Source: Streptomyces sp. NBC_01788
Lineage (GTDB): Bacteria > Actinomycetota > Actinomycetes > Streptomycetales > Streptomycetaceae
Direction: 5' to 3'
NCBI RefSeq assembly: GCF_035917575.1
Contig: NZ_CP109090.1
Span: 4,464,001 to 4,528,000 of the forward strand
Length of the DNA stretch: 64,000 bases
The first letter of the stretch is position 1, and each line of letters begins with the position of its first letter. Positions 16,680 through 25,495 of this stretch are shown here, one piece after another. The position numbers and the translations under genes were made by a program. Under the pieces are notes generated by a model. The model saw only the letters and a list, made by a program, of their open reading frames with translations. It was not told where the DNA came from and did no database searches.

Positions 16680-16700
16680 GCGGACGGACCGGCCGATCCG

Positions 16701-18464
16701 TCAGAGGCGCTCGGGCGTCCGGATGCCCAGCAGGGCCATGCCCTGGTGCAGGGTGCGGGCCGTGACGTCGCACAGGAACAGGCGGTTCTCCACCTGCTCC
16801 GGCGTCTCGGCCTTCAGCACCGGGCACTTGTCGTAGAAGGACGTGTACAAGGACGCCAACTGGTACAGGTACGCGGCCAGCTTGTGCGGGGCGTACTCCT
16901 CGGCGGACTCCCGCACCGTCTCCGCGAAGGCGTCGGCGTGCAGCCCCAACGCACGCTCCGCCTGCGTCAGTTCCAGCTCCGGGTGGGCAGCGGGCCGCAC
17001 CTCTCCGGCCTTGCGCAGGATCGACTGGATCCGGGCGTAGGCGTACTGGAGGTAGACCGACGTGTCGCCGTTCAGCGAGACCATCTGGTCCAGGTCGAAC
17101 TTGTAGTCCCGGTTCGCGGAGGTCGACAGGTCCGCGTACTTCACCGCGCCGATGCCCACCTGGGCACCCCGCTCGGCGATCTCCTCCTCCGTGAGGTCCT
17201 GTGCCTTCTCCCGGACGACCGCGGAGGCGCGCTCGATCGCCTCGTCGAGCAGGTCGACCAGGCGGACCGTCTCGCCCTCACGGGTCTTGAACGGCTTGCC
17301 GTCCTTGCCGAGCACCGTGCCGAACGCCAGCTGGTACGCCGTCACGTCGTCGTTCAGCCAGCCGGCCCGCCGCGCGGTCTCGAAGACCATCTTGAAGTGC
17401 AGGGACTGGCGGGCGTCCACCACGTACAGCAGGTTGTTCGCCTTGAGGTTGAAGACCCTGTCCCGGATCGCCGACAGGTCGGTGGCCGCGTAGCCGTAGC
17501 CGCCGTCGGACTTCTGGACGATCAGCGGGACCTTGTTGCCGTCCGGGCCCTTGACGTCGTCGAAGAAGACGCACAGGGCGCCCTCCGAGCGGACCGCCAC
17601 GCCGGACTCCTCCAGCAGGCGGCAGGTCTCCGCGAGCATGTCGTTGTAGCCGGACTCGCCGACGATGTCCGCGTCCCGGACGTCCATGTCCAGCTTCTCG
17701 AAGACGGAGAAGAAGTAGATCTTCGACTCGTCCACGAACTTCTGCCACATGGTGACCGTGTGCGCGTCACCGGCCTGGAGGTCCACCACCCGGCGCCGGG
17801 CCCGCGTCTTGAACTCCTCGTCGGAGTCGAACAGCCTGCGCGCGGCCTTGTAGAGGCGGTCGAGGTTCGACATCGCCTCCTCGCCGCTCACGTCGGACGC
17901 CTTGTGGTCCAGCTCGTGCGGGTGCTCGTCCAGGTACTGGATGAGCATGCCGAACTGGGTGCCCCAGTCGCCGATGTGGTGCCGGCGGACCACGTTCTCG
18001 CCGGTGAACTCCAGCAACTGGACGACGGAGTCGCCGATCACCGCGGACCGCAGGTGGCCGACGTGCATCTCCTTCGCCACGTTCGGCTGGGCGTAGTCGA
18101 TCACCGTGGTGCCCGGCTGCTCCGCGTACGGCACGCCGAGGCGGCCGTCGGCGTCGGCCGCCCGCGCCGCGAGGTTCTCCGTGATCGCCCGGTCGGTGAC
18201 CGTGACGTTGAGGAAGCCGGGTCCCGAGACCTCGATGTCCTTGATCACGTCACCGGTGACCACGTGCCCGACGACCTGCGCCGCCAGCTCCCGCGGGTTC
18301 GCCTTCGCCCGCTTCGCCAGCGCCAGGATCCCGTTGGCCTGGAAGTCCGCCCGGTCGCTTCGTCGCAGCAGCGGGTCCGCGGCGCCGGTCTCCGGCAGGG
18401 TGGCCGAGAGGGCGGACGCGAGGCGCTGGTGGACGGAAGCGGTGAGGGACGTGACCGAGGCCAT
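16701..18464 (-). CDS. argS: Arginyl-tRNA synthetase
   Basis: Charges tRNA(Arg) with arginine. It has 587 residues, a normal length. It shows the N-terminal Add1 domain, the class I HIGH-like motif in [19 protein letters not shown], the downstream [13 protein letters not shown] and [17 protein letters not shown], and the anticodon-binding C-terminus ending [11 protein letters not shown]. Like many ArgRS it has no clear [16 protein letters not shown] stands in that place. I chose ATG 18464 ([10 protein letters not shown]); a longer frame upstream has no family resemblance. It diverges from lysS across a 231-base gap. Confidence 0.96.
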   Translation of the reverse strand: MASVTSLTASVHQRLASALSATLPETGAADPLLRRSDRADFQANGILALAKRAKANPRELAAQVVGHVVTGDVIKDIEVSGPGFLNVTVTDRAITENLAARAADADGRLGVPYAEQPGTTVIDYAQPNVAKEMHVGHLRSAVIGDSVVQLLEFTGENVVRRHHIGDWGTQFGMLIQYLDEHPHELDHKASDVSGEEAMSNLDRLYKAARRLFDSDEEFKTRARRRVVDLQAGDAHTVTMWQKFVDESKIYFFSVFEKLDMDVRDADIVGESGYNDMLAETCRLLEESGVAVRSEGALCVFFDDVKGPDGNKVPLIVQKSDGGYGYAATDLSAIRDRVFNLKANNLLYVVDARQSLHFKMVFETARRAGWLNDDVTAYQLAFGTVLGKDGKPFKTREGETVRLVDLLDEAIERASAVVREKAQDLTEEEIAERGAQVGIGAVKYADLSTSANRDYKFDLDQMVSLNGDTSVYLQYAYARIQSILRKAGEVRPAAHPELELTQAERALGLHADAFAETVRESAEEYAPHKLAAYLYQLASLYTSFYDKCPVLKAETPEQVENRLFLCDVTARTLHQGMALLGIRTPERL

Positions 18465-18583
18465 AGGAAAGGGTGCCGTTCTCCTCGTGGGGATGGATAG
18501 ACAGGCCCAGTATCCCACGCGGGGCAAAGCGAATTTTCCGGTCGCCCGGCGAACCCCGGGCCGCCCGCGCCCGTCCAACGCGT

Positions 18584-18624
18584 TGAAAAGGCGTTTTCAC
18601 GGATGCCGACCCGCCTGGGACAAT
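18584..18624 (+). promoter_or_regulatory. Probable lysS promoter with inverted repeat
   Basis: In the argS-lysS divergent gap, TGAAAAGGCGTTTTCA (18584-18599) is an inverted repeat with 6-base arms that overlaps a possible -35 (TTTCAC, 18595-18600). A possible -10, GACAAT (18619-18624), follows after 18 bases. The AT content is high for this genome. No regulator can be named. Confidence 0.4.
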
Positions 18625-18695
18625 GGAGCGGTCAGCCGTGCGACCGTAGCGGCTGCCCACGGAGAACCTTCAGAGAAACTTCAGGGAAAGAGGAC

Positions 18696-20465
18696 GTGCC
18701 GATCGTGGCTCAGAGCAACGAGACCGCCGACTGGGTCTCCCGTTTCGCGGACGACGTCATCGAGGAGTCGGAGCGTCGGGCCCCGGGCAAACCGGTCGTC
18801 GTCGCGTCCGGCCTGTCGCCGTCCGGCCCCATCCACCTGGGCAACCTGCGCGAGGTCATGACCCCGCACCTCGTCGCCGACGAGATCCGCCGCCGGGGCC
18901 ACGAGGTACGGCACCTGATCTCCTGGGACGACTACGACCGGTACCGCAAGGTCCCGGCCGGTGTCGCCGGCGTCGACGAGTCGTGGGCCGAGCACATCGG
19001 CAAGCCGCTGACCTCCGTCCCGGCACCCAAGGGCTCGGAGCACGCCAACTGGGCCGAGCACTTCAAGGCCGCCATGGTCACCTCGCTCGCCGAGCTGGGC
19101 GTCGAGTTCGACGGCATCAGCCAGACCGAGCAGTACACCTCGGGCGTGTACCGCGAGCAGATCCTGCACGCGATGCGGCACCGCGGCGACATCGACGCGA
19201 TCCTCGCCCAGTACCGCACCAAGCCCAAGGCGGCCAAGAAGCAGCAGAAGCCCGTCGACGAGGCCGAGCTGGAGGCCGAGGAGGGCTCGGGCGCCGCCGC
19301 CGAGGACGACGGCAGCTCCGGCTCCGCCGGCTACTTCCCGTACAAGCCGTACTGCGGCAACTGCGAGAAGGACCTCACCACCGTCACCGCCTACGACGAC
19401 GACTCCACCGAGCTGACCTACGCCTGCACCGCGTGCGGCTTCTCGGAGACGGTCCGGCTCAGCGAGTTCAACCGCGGCAAGCTGGTCTGGAAGGTCGACT
19501 GGCCGATGCGGTGGGCGTACGAGGGCGTGATCTTCGAGCCGAGCGGTGTCGACCACTCCTCGCCCGGGTCCTCGTTCCAGGTCGGCGGGCAGATCGTCGG
19601 GATCTTCGGCGGCAAGCAGCCGATCGGCCCGATGTACGCCTTCGTGGGCATCTCCGGCATGGCCAAGATGTCGTCCTCGCGCGGTGGCGTGCCCACCCCG
19701 GCCGACGCGCTGCAGATCATGGAGCCGCAGCTCCTGCGGTGGCTGTACGCCCGGCGCAGGCCGAACCAGTCCTTCAAGATCGCGTTCGACCAGGAGATCC
19801 AGCGCCTGTACGACGAGTGGGACAAGCTCGCCGCCAAGGTCGCTGGGGGCACCTCCCAGGCGTCAAGCACTGGGGGAAGCTCCGCCCTGCCCGGTGACGT
19901 CGCCGCGTACACGCGGGCCGTGGGCACCGCCGGCGCGGAGCTGCCGAGGACGCCGCGCCCGCTGCCGTACCGCACGCTCGCGTCCGTCGCCGACATCACC
20001 GCCGGCCACCAGGACCAGGCGCTGCGCATCCTGTCCGAACTCGACCCGGCCAACCCGCTGGACTCGCTGGACGAGGCCCGCCCGCGGTTCGACAGGGCCG
20101 AGGCGTGGATCAACACCCATGTCCCCGCCGACCAGCGCACCATCGTCCGCGAGGAGCCCGACACCGACCTGCTGAAGTCCCTCGACGAGCCCTCCCGGCA
20201 GTCCGTCGGGCTCCTGCTCGACGGCCTCGGGGACCACTGGTCGCTCGACGGGCTCACCCACCTCGTCTACGGCGTGCCCAAGGTCCAGGCCGGCTTCTCC
20301 GCCGACGCCACGCCCAAGGAGCTGCCGCCGGAGATCAAGACCGCCCAGCGGTCCTTCTTCGTGCTGCTCTACCACCTGCTCGTCGGCCGCGACACCGGTC
20401 CGCGCCTGCCCACGCTGCTGCTCGCGGTGGGGCAGGAGCGGGTGCGGGCCCTGCTCGGGCAGTAG
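18696..20465 (+). CDS. lysS: Lysyl-tRNA synthetase, class I (archaeal type)
   Basis: A 589-residue class I LysRS, the form found in archaea and in Streptomyces, rather than the class II enzyme of most bacteria. The HIGH-like motif is SGLSPSGPIHLGNLRE; the KMSKS-like motif is MAKMSSSRGG. A zinc-ribbon insert is seen in YCGNCEKDLTTV...YACTACGFSE. An acidic, Glu/Ala-rich insertion lies near residues 187-208. GTG 18696 (MPIVAQSNE) follows AAAGAGG and matches the family start. At about residues 383-397 the sequence GGTSQASSTGGSS comes from a palindromic repeat inserted in frame (19842-19884). Confidence 0.94.
   Translation: MPIVAQSNETADWVSRFADDVIEESERRAPGKPVVVASGLSPSGPIHLGNLREVMTPHLVADEIRRRGHEVRHLISWDDYDRYRKVPAGVAGVDESWAEHIGKPLTSVPAPKGSEHANWAEHFKAAMVTSLAELGVEFDGISQTEQYTSGVYREQILHAMRHRGDIDAILAQYRTKPKAAKKQQKPVDEAELEAEEGSGAAAEDDGSSGSAGYFPYKPYCGNCEKDLTTVTAYDDDSTELTYACTACGFSETVRLSEFNRGKLVWKVDWPMRWAYEGVIFEPSGVDHSSPGSSFQVGGQIVGIFGGKQPIGPMYAFVGISGMAKMSSSRGGVPTPADALQIMEPQLLRWLYARRRPNQSFKIAFDQEIQRLYDEWDKLAAKVAGGTSQASSTGGSSALPGDVAAYTRAVGTAGAELPRTPRPLPYRTLASVADITAGHQDQALRILSELDPANPLDSLDEARPRFDRAEAWINTHVPADQRTIVREEPDTDLLKSLDEPSRQSVGLLLDGLGDHWSLDGLTHLVYGVPKVQAGFSADATPKELPPEIKTAQRSFFVLLYHLLVGRDTGPRLPTLLLAVGQERVRALLGQ
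19842..19884. repeat. Streptomyces-type palindromic repeat inside lysS
   Basis: The segment contains CTGGGGGCACCTCCCAG (19843-19859), a near-perfect hairpin, followed by GCACTGGGGGAAGCTCC. This pattern recurs in Streptomyces chromosomes, usually between genes. Here it adds about 14 residues (GGTSQASSTGGSS) to LysS between two helical regions without breaking the frame. Confidence 0.65.
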
Positions 20466-20472
20466 CGGAGCA

Positions 20473-20530
20473 CCGCGGAACGACACGACGAGGGGCCCTC
20501 ATGCGAGGGCCCCTCGTTCGTGTTCCGCGG
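20473..20530. terminator. Long bidirectional terminator after lysS
   Basis: A nearly continuous stem: CCGCGGAAC (20473-20481) with GTTCCGCGG (20522-20530) outside, and a perfect 11-bp inner stem GAGGGGCCCTC (20490-20500) with GAGGGCCCCTC (20505-20515) around an ATGC loop. It lies between convergent lysS and the DUF2637 gene. Confidence 0.88.
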
Positions 20531-20538
20531 ATCGCGGT

Positions 20539-21933
20539 TCAGGCGATGTGGTCGTCCTGCAGTTCCGCCGTGTGGCGGTTCGTGAAGCGATTGACCATGC
20601 GGTCCGCGTCGCGCTGCGCGAGTGTGACGCCGTACGTCGCCTCCACGTCGTCCTTCAGCTGGCCCGAGGTGGGGTAGCTGCCGTCTATCGACTTCTTGAA
20701 GACCAGGTAGAAGTCCTCCTCGGTCGGTTCCGGGGCGCCGCCGCCCTCTCCGAGCTCACGGGTGCGGCCCGGGCCGGAGGGGATGGGGAAGCTGCCGGTC
20801 GTCTCCGACGGGGATTCCCCGGGGAAGGGCTGCTGCTCCTCAGGGAACTGGTCCTCAGGGAACTGGTCCTGGGGGAACTGGTCCTGGGGGAACGGATCCT
20901 GGGGGAACGGGCCCTGGGGGAACGGGCCCTGGGGGAACGGGCCCTGGGGGAACTGTTCCTGCTGGTACTGCTCCTGCTCGTACCAGGCCCCGTAGTGCTC
21001 CTCGGCGTAATGAGGGTCGAAGGGCGGCTCGTAGGTGGGGTCGTAGTCGCCCTGGTACTCGATCTGCTGGGGGTTCCTGGCGTGCAGCCAGGGGTTCGCC
21101 TCCGGATCGGGAGCCGGCACCGGCGCGGCTGCGGGTGCGAGCTGTTCGGCGCGCGGAGCGGGGGCCAGCTCGGGGCGCTGCTCGCTCTGAGGCGCCGCCG
21201 GGGTGGGGGCAGGGGCGGGAGCGGGTGCCGACAGGAGCACCGGGAGTTCTATGCCCGCCGCCGCCAGGCCCTCCGGGGCCGTGGCCGACAGCGGGACGCC
21301 GTACCGGGCGAGGCGCAGCGGCATCAGGGACTCCACCGGGGCCTTGCGGCGCCAGGCGCGGCCGAAGCGGGAGCGCAACCGGGCCTGGTAGACGAGGCGT
21401 TCCTGCTCCAGCTTGATGACCTCGTCGTAGGAGCGCAGCTCCCACAGCTTCATGCGCCGCCACAGCAGGAAGGTGGGCACGGGGGAGAGCAGCCAGCGGG
21501 TCAGGCGGACGCCCTCCATGTGCTTGTCCGCCGTGATGTCCGCGATCCGGCCGATCGCGTGCCGGGCCGCCTCCACGGCGACCACGAACAGCACCGGGAT
21601 CACCGCGTGCATGCCCACGCCCAGCGGGTCCGGCCAGGCGGCGGCGCCGTTGAAGGCGATCGTGGCCAGCGTCAGCAGCCACGCGGTCTGACGGAGCAGC
21701 GGGAAGGGGATCCGGATCCAGGTCAGCAGCAGATCCAGGGCGAGCAGCACACAGATGCCCGCGTCGATGCCGATCGGGAACACATAGCTGAAGTTCCCGA
21801 AGCCCTTCTTGATGGCGAGTTCACGGACGGCCGCGTACGAACCCGCGAAGCCGATACCGGCGATGATCATGGCGCCCGCGACGACAACGCCGATGAGAAC
21901 GCGGTGCATCCGGGTCAGCTGTGGCGTGGCCAC
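20539..21933 (-). CDS. DUF2637 (SpdB-like) membrane protein with Pro/Gln repeat tail
   Basis: 464 residues. The N-terminal third has four hydrophobic helices (about 10-32, 48-68, 76-95, 103-125) of the DUF2637 family, related to Streptomyces spread proteins. The middle is basic and helical, and the C-terminal half is low-complexity: Ala/Pro-rich, then eight 5-residue repeats of the form FPQ(G/D/E)-x (coded by 20838-20957), then a folded-looking end (EEDFYLVFKKSIDGSYPTSG). GTG 21933 follows GGGAG and removes 12 residues from the longer frame. It lies between lysS and two DUF3558 lipoproteins on the same strand. The role is unknown. Confidence 0.85.
   Translation of the reverse strand: MATPQLTRMHRVLIGVVVAGAMIIAGIGFAGSYAAVRELAIKKGFGNFSYVFPIGIDAGICVLLALDLLLTWIRIPFPLLRQTAWLLTLATIAFNGAAAWPDPLGVGMHAVIPVLFVVAVEAARHAIGRIADITADKHMEGVRLTRWLLSPVPTFLLWRRMKLWELRSYDEVIKLEQERLVYQARLRSRFGRAWRRKAPVESLMPLRLARYGVPLSATAPEGLAAAGIELPVLLSAPAPAPAPTPAAPQSEQRPELAPAPRAEQLAPAAAPVPAPDPEANPWLHARNPQQIEYQGDYDPTYEPPFDPHYAEEHYGAWYEQEQYQQEQFPQGPFPQGPFPQGPFPQDPFPQDQFPQDQFPEDQFPEEQQPFPGESPSETTGSFPIPSGPGRTRELGEGGGAPEPTEEDFYLVFKKSIDGSYPTSGQLKDDVEATYGVTLAQRDADRMVNRFTNRHTAELQDDHIA
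20838..20957. repeat. 15-bp tandem repeat (8 units) in the DUF2637 gene
   Basis: Units of the form CCTGGGGGAACGGGC recur with exact 15-base periodicity. The units at 20898, 20913 and 20928 are identical, and the outer ones differ by 1-4 bases. On the minus strand they encode the repeated pentapeptide of the protein tail. Confidence 0.9.
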
Positions 21934-22048
21934 CCGTAACTCCCTCCCCTTGCCTGTTGTTGCGCGCAACAGGGTGGCACATCTGTGCGAGGGGTGGGGT
22001 ACCGGTCCGGCTGCTTGCCCTACGGGCCGTCCGTGGGACGTCCGTGGG

Positions 22049-22945
22049 TCAGCCGTTGGACGCGGACTTGGACGGCGAGGCCGACTTCGCGGGGGAGTCG
22101 GACGCCGAGGGGGAAGAGGAGGGCGAGGAAGAGGACGACGAAGTGCTCGGTGCCGTGCCGCCGGACGCGCCGTTCGCCGCCGCCACCGCGGTCACCGCCT
22201 CCTTGGCGGCCTTCTCCGCGGCCTTCGCGAGGCCGTCGGCGTCCGGGGTCCTGTCACCGGCCAGACCCGCGCCGTTGTAGTCGAGGGTGACGACCACGTT
22301 CTCCACCCGCGCCACGACCGTCTGCTGCTTGAAGTCGCCTTCCTTCTTCTTCAGGTCGTAGCGCACCAGCGTGGCCTCGTCGCCCGTCCCGCCCGCCGGC
22401 TCCGACTTGACGTTCCGCGCGTCCTCCGCGTGCTGCGTGTCCTGCACCTGCCGCTGATAGAACTCCTGCGCCTGCTTCTCGCCCGAGCCGCGGGTGACGT
22501 CGGACTCGAAACGCAGCAGCGAGACGTTCAGCCAGCGGAACTGAGAGCCCTTCACCCCGTTGTTGTCCAGGCTGTTCCAGGCGCAGCCGGCCCGCGTGGA
22601 GAGGTCGCTCGACGCGCTCTCCTTGCCCTTCGAGCCCTTCGGGACCAGTTCACCGAGGGTCTTGTCCGACAGCACCTTGCACGGCTGGGGCAGCTTCCCG
22701 TACGCCGCGGCCTGCACCGTCGGCGAGGGGCTGGCGCTCGCGCTCGCGGAGCCGTTCACGTCGCCCGCCGTGGTCTTCTCGGCATCCCCACCGGAACCGG
22801 AGTTCGAGGAGGAGCAGGCCGCGGCGAGCAGCATCACGGGGACTGCCATCGCGCAGACAAGGGCGCGGTGCGGACGCCCTCCTCGCGGGGTACGCGGGGC
22901 TCGGTCTTCTCGCTGGGCTGCTCGCTGCATGGTTCCTTCGCTCAT
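22049..22945 (-). CDS. DUF3558-type lipoprotein
   Basis: 298 residues. The N-terminus has a basic stretch, a hydrophobic helix and the lipobox LLAAAC, so it should be secreted and anchored to the membrane outer face. The body has features of DUF3558: LPQPCKVLSDKTLGELVP and AGCAWNSL, whose two Cys may form a disulfide. A Ser/Ala/Lys-rich tail follows. ATG 22945 (MSEG) and ATG 22930 (MQRA, with GAAGGA just before) are both possible starts. It precedes the DUF2637 gene and follows a related lipoprotein gene (23064-23948) on the same strand. The function is unknown. Confidence 0.82.
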   Translation of the reverse strand: MSEGTMQRAAQREDRAPRTPRGGRPHRALVCAMAVPVMLLAAACSSSNSGSGGDAEKTTAGDVNGSASASASPSPTVQAAAYGKLPQPCKVLSDKTLGELVPKGSKGKESASSDLSTRAGCAWNSLDNNGVKGSQFRWLNVSLLRFESDVTRGSGEKQAQEFYQRQVQDTQHAEDARNVKSEPAGGTGDEATLVRYDLKKKEGDFKQQTVVARVENVVVTLDYNGAGLAGDRTPDADGLAKAAEKAAKEAVTAVAAANGASGGTAPSTSSSSSSPSSSPSASDSPAKSASPSKSASNG

Positions 22946-23063
22946 GACGCTCGTGGTTCCTGCGGTCGGATCGGGTCCGAGGGGCCACCGTACGCGGTAG
23001 GAAAGCCGTACGGTCCCACTTGTCCCACTGAGCGCGGCGGCACCGGGTGCCCCACGAGAGTCG

Positions 23064-23948
23064 TCAACCACCCAGAGAATCGGCCAGCCGAGCCGCCAGT
23101 TTCCTTGCGTTGTCCTGCATTTCCTTGCTGTCCGGGACGATTCCGGCGGTCGCCGGCTGCTCCTCGTAGACGATGGTCACGACGACGTTGGACGTGCGGA
23201 ACGCCACAGTCACGGTGCGCTGCCTGGCGGTCGAACCGGCGTTGCCGAGCGCGTCGTCGACGAACGCCTCGTCGCCGAGGTCGCTCAGGACCCGGGGCTG
23301 GAGATCGGGCGGGGTGGCATCGCCGGAGGCGGACGCGGAGGAGGAGGGGGAATCGGGGGACGACGACGAGGACGACGAGGACGACGGGGAAGGCGAGGAG
23401 GACGAGGAGGACGAGGAGGACGACGGGGTGCTGCCGGAGCCGGCGTCGGAGCCGGACTGGGACTCGCTCGTGGAGGCGGAGCTCTCGGCGGCGGTCGGCT
23501 CGGGAAGGTGCGCGGCTTCCCGCTTGGCGGCGAACACCGACTGGGCCTGGTCGTCGTCGCTGACGGTGTTGTCGTAGGAGACGACGCGCTCGAAGTCGAC
23601 GTAGAGGTGGTCGGTGGCGTCCGAGGAGTCCACCTTCCAGCGGCATCCGACCTTGCGGTCGGTGTCGTAGGTGAGCGTCGCCTGGCCCTCGTAGGCCTTG
23701 TCCCGCTGGTCCACGTCCATGATCTGCTTGATGCCGGGCAGCAGCGAGTCGAGGGTGTTGTGACCGACCGCGTGGCAGGCCTCCGGAAGCGTCCGGTACC
23801 GGCCCGGCTGGGCCGCCGCGGTCGTCGCCTCGGAGCCGCCGGGGTTGGCGTTGTCCGCCCCGCCGTCACTCGACGAACCACCGGTGCAGCCGCCCAGCAG
23901 CAGCGCCGCGAGCGCGGCAGCGCCGGGTACGTACGCCTTCCGCAGCAC
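23064..23948 (-). CDS. DUF3558-type lipoprotein with Ser-rich linker
   Basis: 294 residues. GTG 23948 has GAGAGGAG 7 bases upstream and gives a compact signal peptide ending in the lipobox LLLGGC. The layout parallels its neighbour: YRTLPEACHAVGHNTLDSLLP, then KVGCRWKVD, so the two look like diverged paralogues. Between about residues 160 and 215 there is a Ser/Pro/Asp low-complexity stretch with several runs of Ser. The start lies 185 bases from the divergent rtcB gene. An exported surface role is inferred; no partner is known. Confidence 0.84.
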   Translation of the reverse strand: MLRKAYVPGAAALAALLLGGCTGGSSSDGGADNANPGGSEATTAAAQPGRYRTLPEACHAVGHNTLDSLLPGIKQIMDVDQRDKAYEGQATLTYDTDRKVGCRWKVDSSDATDHLYVDFERVVSYDNTVSDDDQAQSVFAAKREAAHLPEPTAAESSASTSESQSGSDAGSGSTPSSSSSSSSSSPSPSSSSSSSSSPDSPSSSASASGDATPPDLQPRVLSDLGDEAFVDDALGNAGSTARQRTVTVAFRTSNVVVTIVYEEQPATAGIVPDSKEMQDNARKLAARLADSLGG

Positions 23949-24133
23949 GGTCAGGCTCCTCTCGTTCTCGACGGCCCCGCTGGTTATTCGCTTGCCGGGC
24001 GGGGGCGCACTCCGGAGACAATGTGTATCGCACGCACTGCCGTGGACGCCGGTCCGTTGCCCTGTTTCGTAGACCTTGGCGCCGGTATTGCGTTTCCGTA
24101 CTTCCATGCTGTTTTCCGGGGGATGAGGCCGAT

Positions 24134-25327
24134 ATGTCGTATGTGGAGATGCCGGGCGCGAAGGTCCCGATCCGCATGTGGACCGACCCGGCGACGGTCG
24201 AGAACGTGGCGATGCAGCAGCTCCGGAACGTCGCGACCCTTCCCTGGATCAAGGGCCTCGCCGTCATGCCGGACGTGCACTACGGCAAGGGCGCGACGGT
24301 CGGCTCGGTCATCGCGATGCGGGGCGCGGTCTGCCCGGCGGCGGTGGGCGTGGACATCGGCTGCGGAATGTCGGCGGTGAAGACGTCACTGACGGCGAAC
24401 GACCTCCCCGGTGACCTGTCCCGCCTCCGCTCGAAGATCGAGCAGGCGATCCCGGTGGGCCGCGGCATGCACGACGACCCCGTCGACCCGGGCCACTTCC
24501 ACGGCCTGCCGACCGCGGGCTGGGACGGGTTCTGGGGGCGGTTCGACGGGGTGGCGGAGAGCGTCAGATTCCGTCAGGAGCGCGCCGCGAAGCAGATGGG
24601 AACGCTTGGCGGGGGCAACCACTTCGTTGAAGTCTGTATCGATGAGTCCCAGTCGGTGTGGCTCATGCTGCACTCCGGCTCCCGCAACATCGGCAAGGAA
24701 CTGGCCGAGCACCACATCGGCGTGGCCCAGAAGCTTTCGTACAACCAGGGCCTGGTCGATCGCGACCTCGCTGTCTTCGTGGCGGACACACCGCAGATGG
24801 CGGCGTACGAGCACGACCTGTACTGGGCCCAGGAGTACGCGAGGTACAACCGCGCGATCATGATGGCGCTCCTGAAGGGCGTGATCCGCAGGGAGTTCAA
24901 GAAGGCGAAGGTGACCTTCGAACCCGAGGTGAGCTGCCACCACAACTACGTGAACCGTGAGCGCTACGAGGGCATGGACCTCCTCGTCACGCGCAAGGGA
25001 GCGATCAGTGCCAGGGCTGGGGAGTACGGCATCATCCCGGGCTCCATGGGCACCGGCTCGTACATCGTCAAGGGCCTCGGGAACGAGAAGTCCTTCAACT
25101 CCGCGTCGCACGGCGCCGGCCGGCGCATGAGCCGCAACGCCGCCAAGCGCCGCTTCTCCACGAGGGACCTGGAGGAGCAGACGCAGGGAGTGGAGTGCCG
25201 CAAGGATTCCGGCGTCGTGGACGAGATCCCGGGCGCCTACAAGCCGATCGAGCAGGTCATCGACCAGCAGAGGGACCTCGTGGAGGTCGTCGCAAAGCTG
25301 AAGCAGGTCGTCTGCGTCAAGGGTTGA
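24134..25327 (+). CDS. rtcB: RNA-splicing ligase RtcB family protein
   Basis: 397 residues, the shorter bacterial RtcB type. RtcB joins 2',3'-cyclic-phosphate (or 3'-phosphate) and 5'-OH RNA ends using GTP and manganese. Visible motifs are MPDVHYGKGATVGS, VGVDIGCGMSAV (metal Asp and Cys), GTLGGGNHFVEV (metal His), HSGSRNIG, CHHNYV and SHGAGRRMSR, whose His is the guanylylated residue. ATG 24134 follows GGATGAGG and matches the family start MSYVEMPGAKVPIRMW. No archease, RtcA or RtcR gene is adjacent, so the substrate (tRNA repair or toxin-cleaved RNA) is unknown. Confidence 0.95.
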   Translation: MSYVEMPGAKVPIRMWTDPATVENVAMQQLRNVATLPWIKGLAVMPDVHYGKGATVGSVIAMRGAVCPAAVGVDIGCGMSAVKTSLTANDLPGDLSRLRSKIEQAIPVGRGMHDDPVDPGHFHGLPTAGWDGFWGRFDGVAESVRFRQERAAKQMGTLGGGNHFVEVCIDESQSVWLMLHSGSRNIGKELAEHHIGVAQKLSYNQGLVDRDLAVFVADTPQMAAYEHDLYWAQEYARYNRAIMMALLKGVIRREFKKAKVTFEPEVSCHHNYVNRERYEGMDLLVTRKGAISARAGEYGIIPGSMGTGSYIVKGLGNEKSFNSASHGAGRRMSRNAAKRRFSTRDLEEQTQGVECRKDSGVVDEIPGAYKPIEQVIDQQRDLVEVVAKLKQVVCVKG

Positions 25328-25342
25328 GGCGCGGCTGTACGG

Positions 25343-25495
25343 CTACTTCGCGTGCCGGACCGCGTAGATCATGACGAAGGCGACCACGTGGATGCCGAAG
25401 AGGAAGTAGCCGAGGTAGTACCAGACGTAGCGTTCGCGCTTCTTCTCCAGGGCGAGGCGGGCGCGTTCCGGGTCCCGGTCGCCGTCGTCGGTCAT
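25343..25495 (-). CDS. 50-residue single-pass membrane protein
   Basis: A short gene: MTDDGDRDPERARLALEKKR, then RERYVWYYLGYFLFGIHVV and AFVMIYAVRHAK. It has an acidic then basic N-terminus (about 1-22) and one hydrophobic helix (about 25-46). The ATG at 25495-25493 overlaps the stop of the upstream SDR gene (TGA at 25497-25495), so translation is coupled. The third positions are almost all G/C, supporting coding. It is tail-to-tail with rtcB, 15 bases apart. The function is unknown. Confidence 0.8.
   Translation of the reverse strand: MTDDGDRDPERARLALEKKRERYVWYYLGYFLFGIHVVAFVMIYAVRHAK

Noticed and set aside
20838..20957. Regular repeats that might suggest a CRISPR array.
   Set aside because: The period is 15 bases with no unique spacers, and the frame encodes the protein tail.
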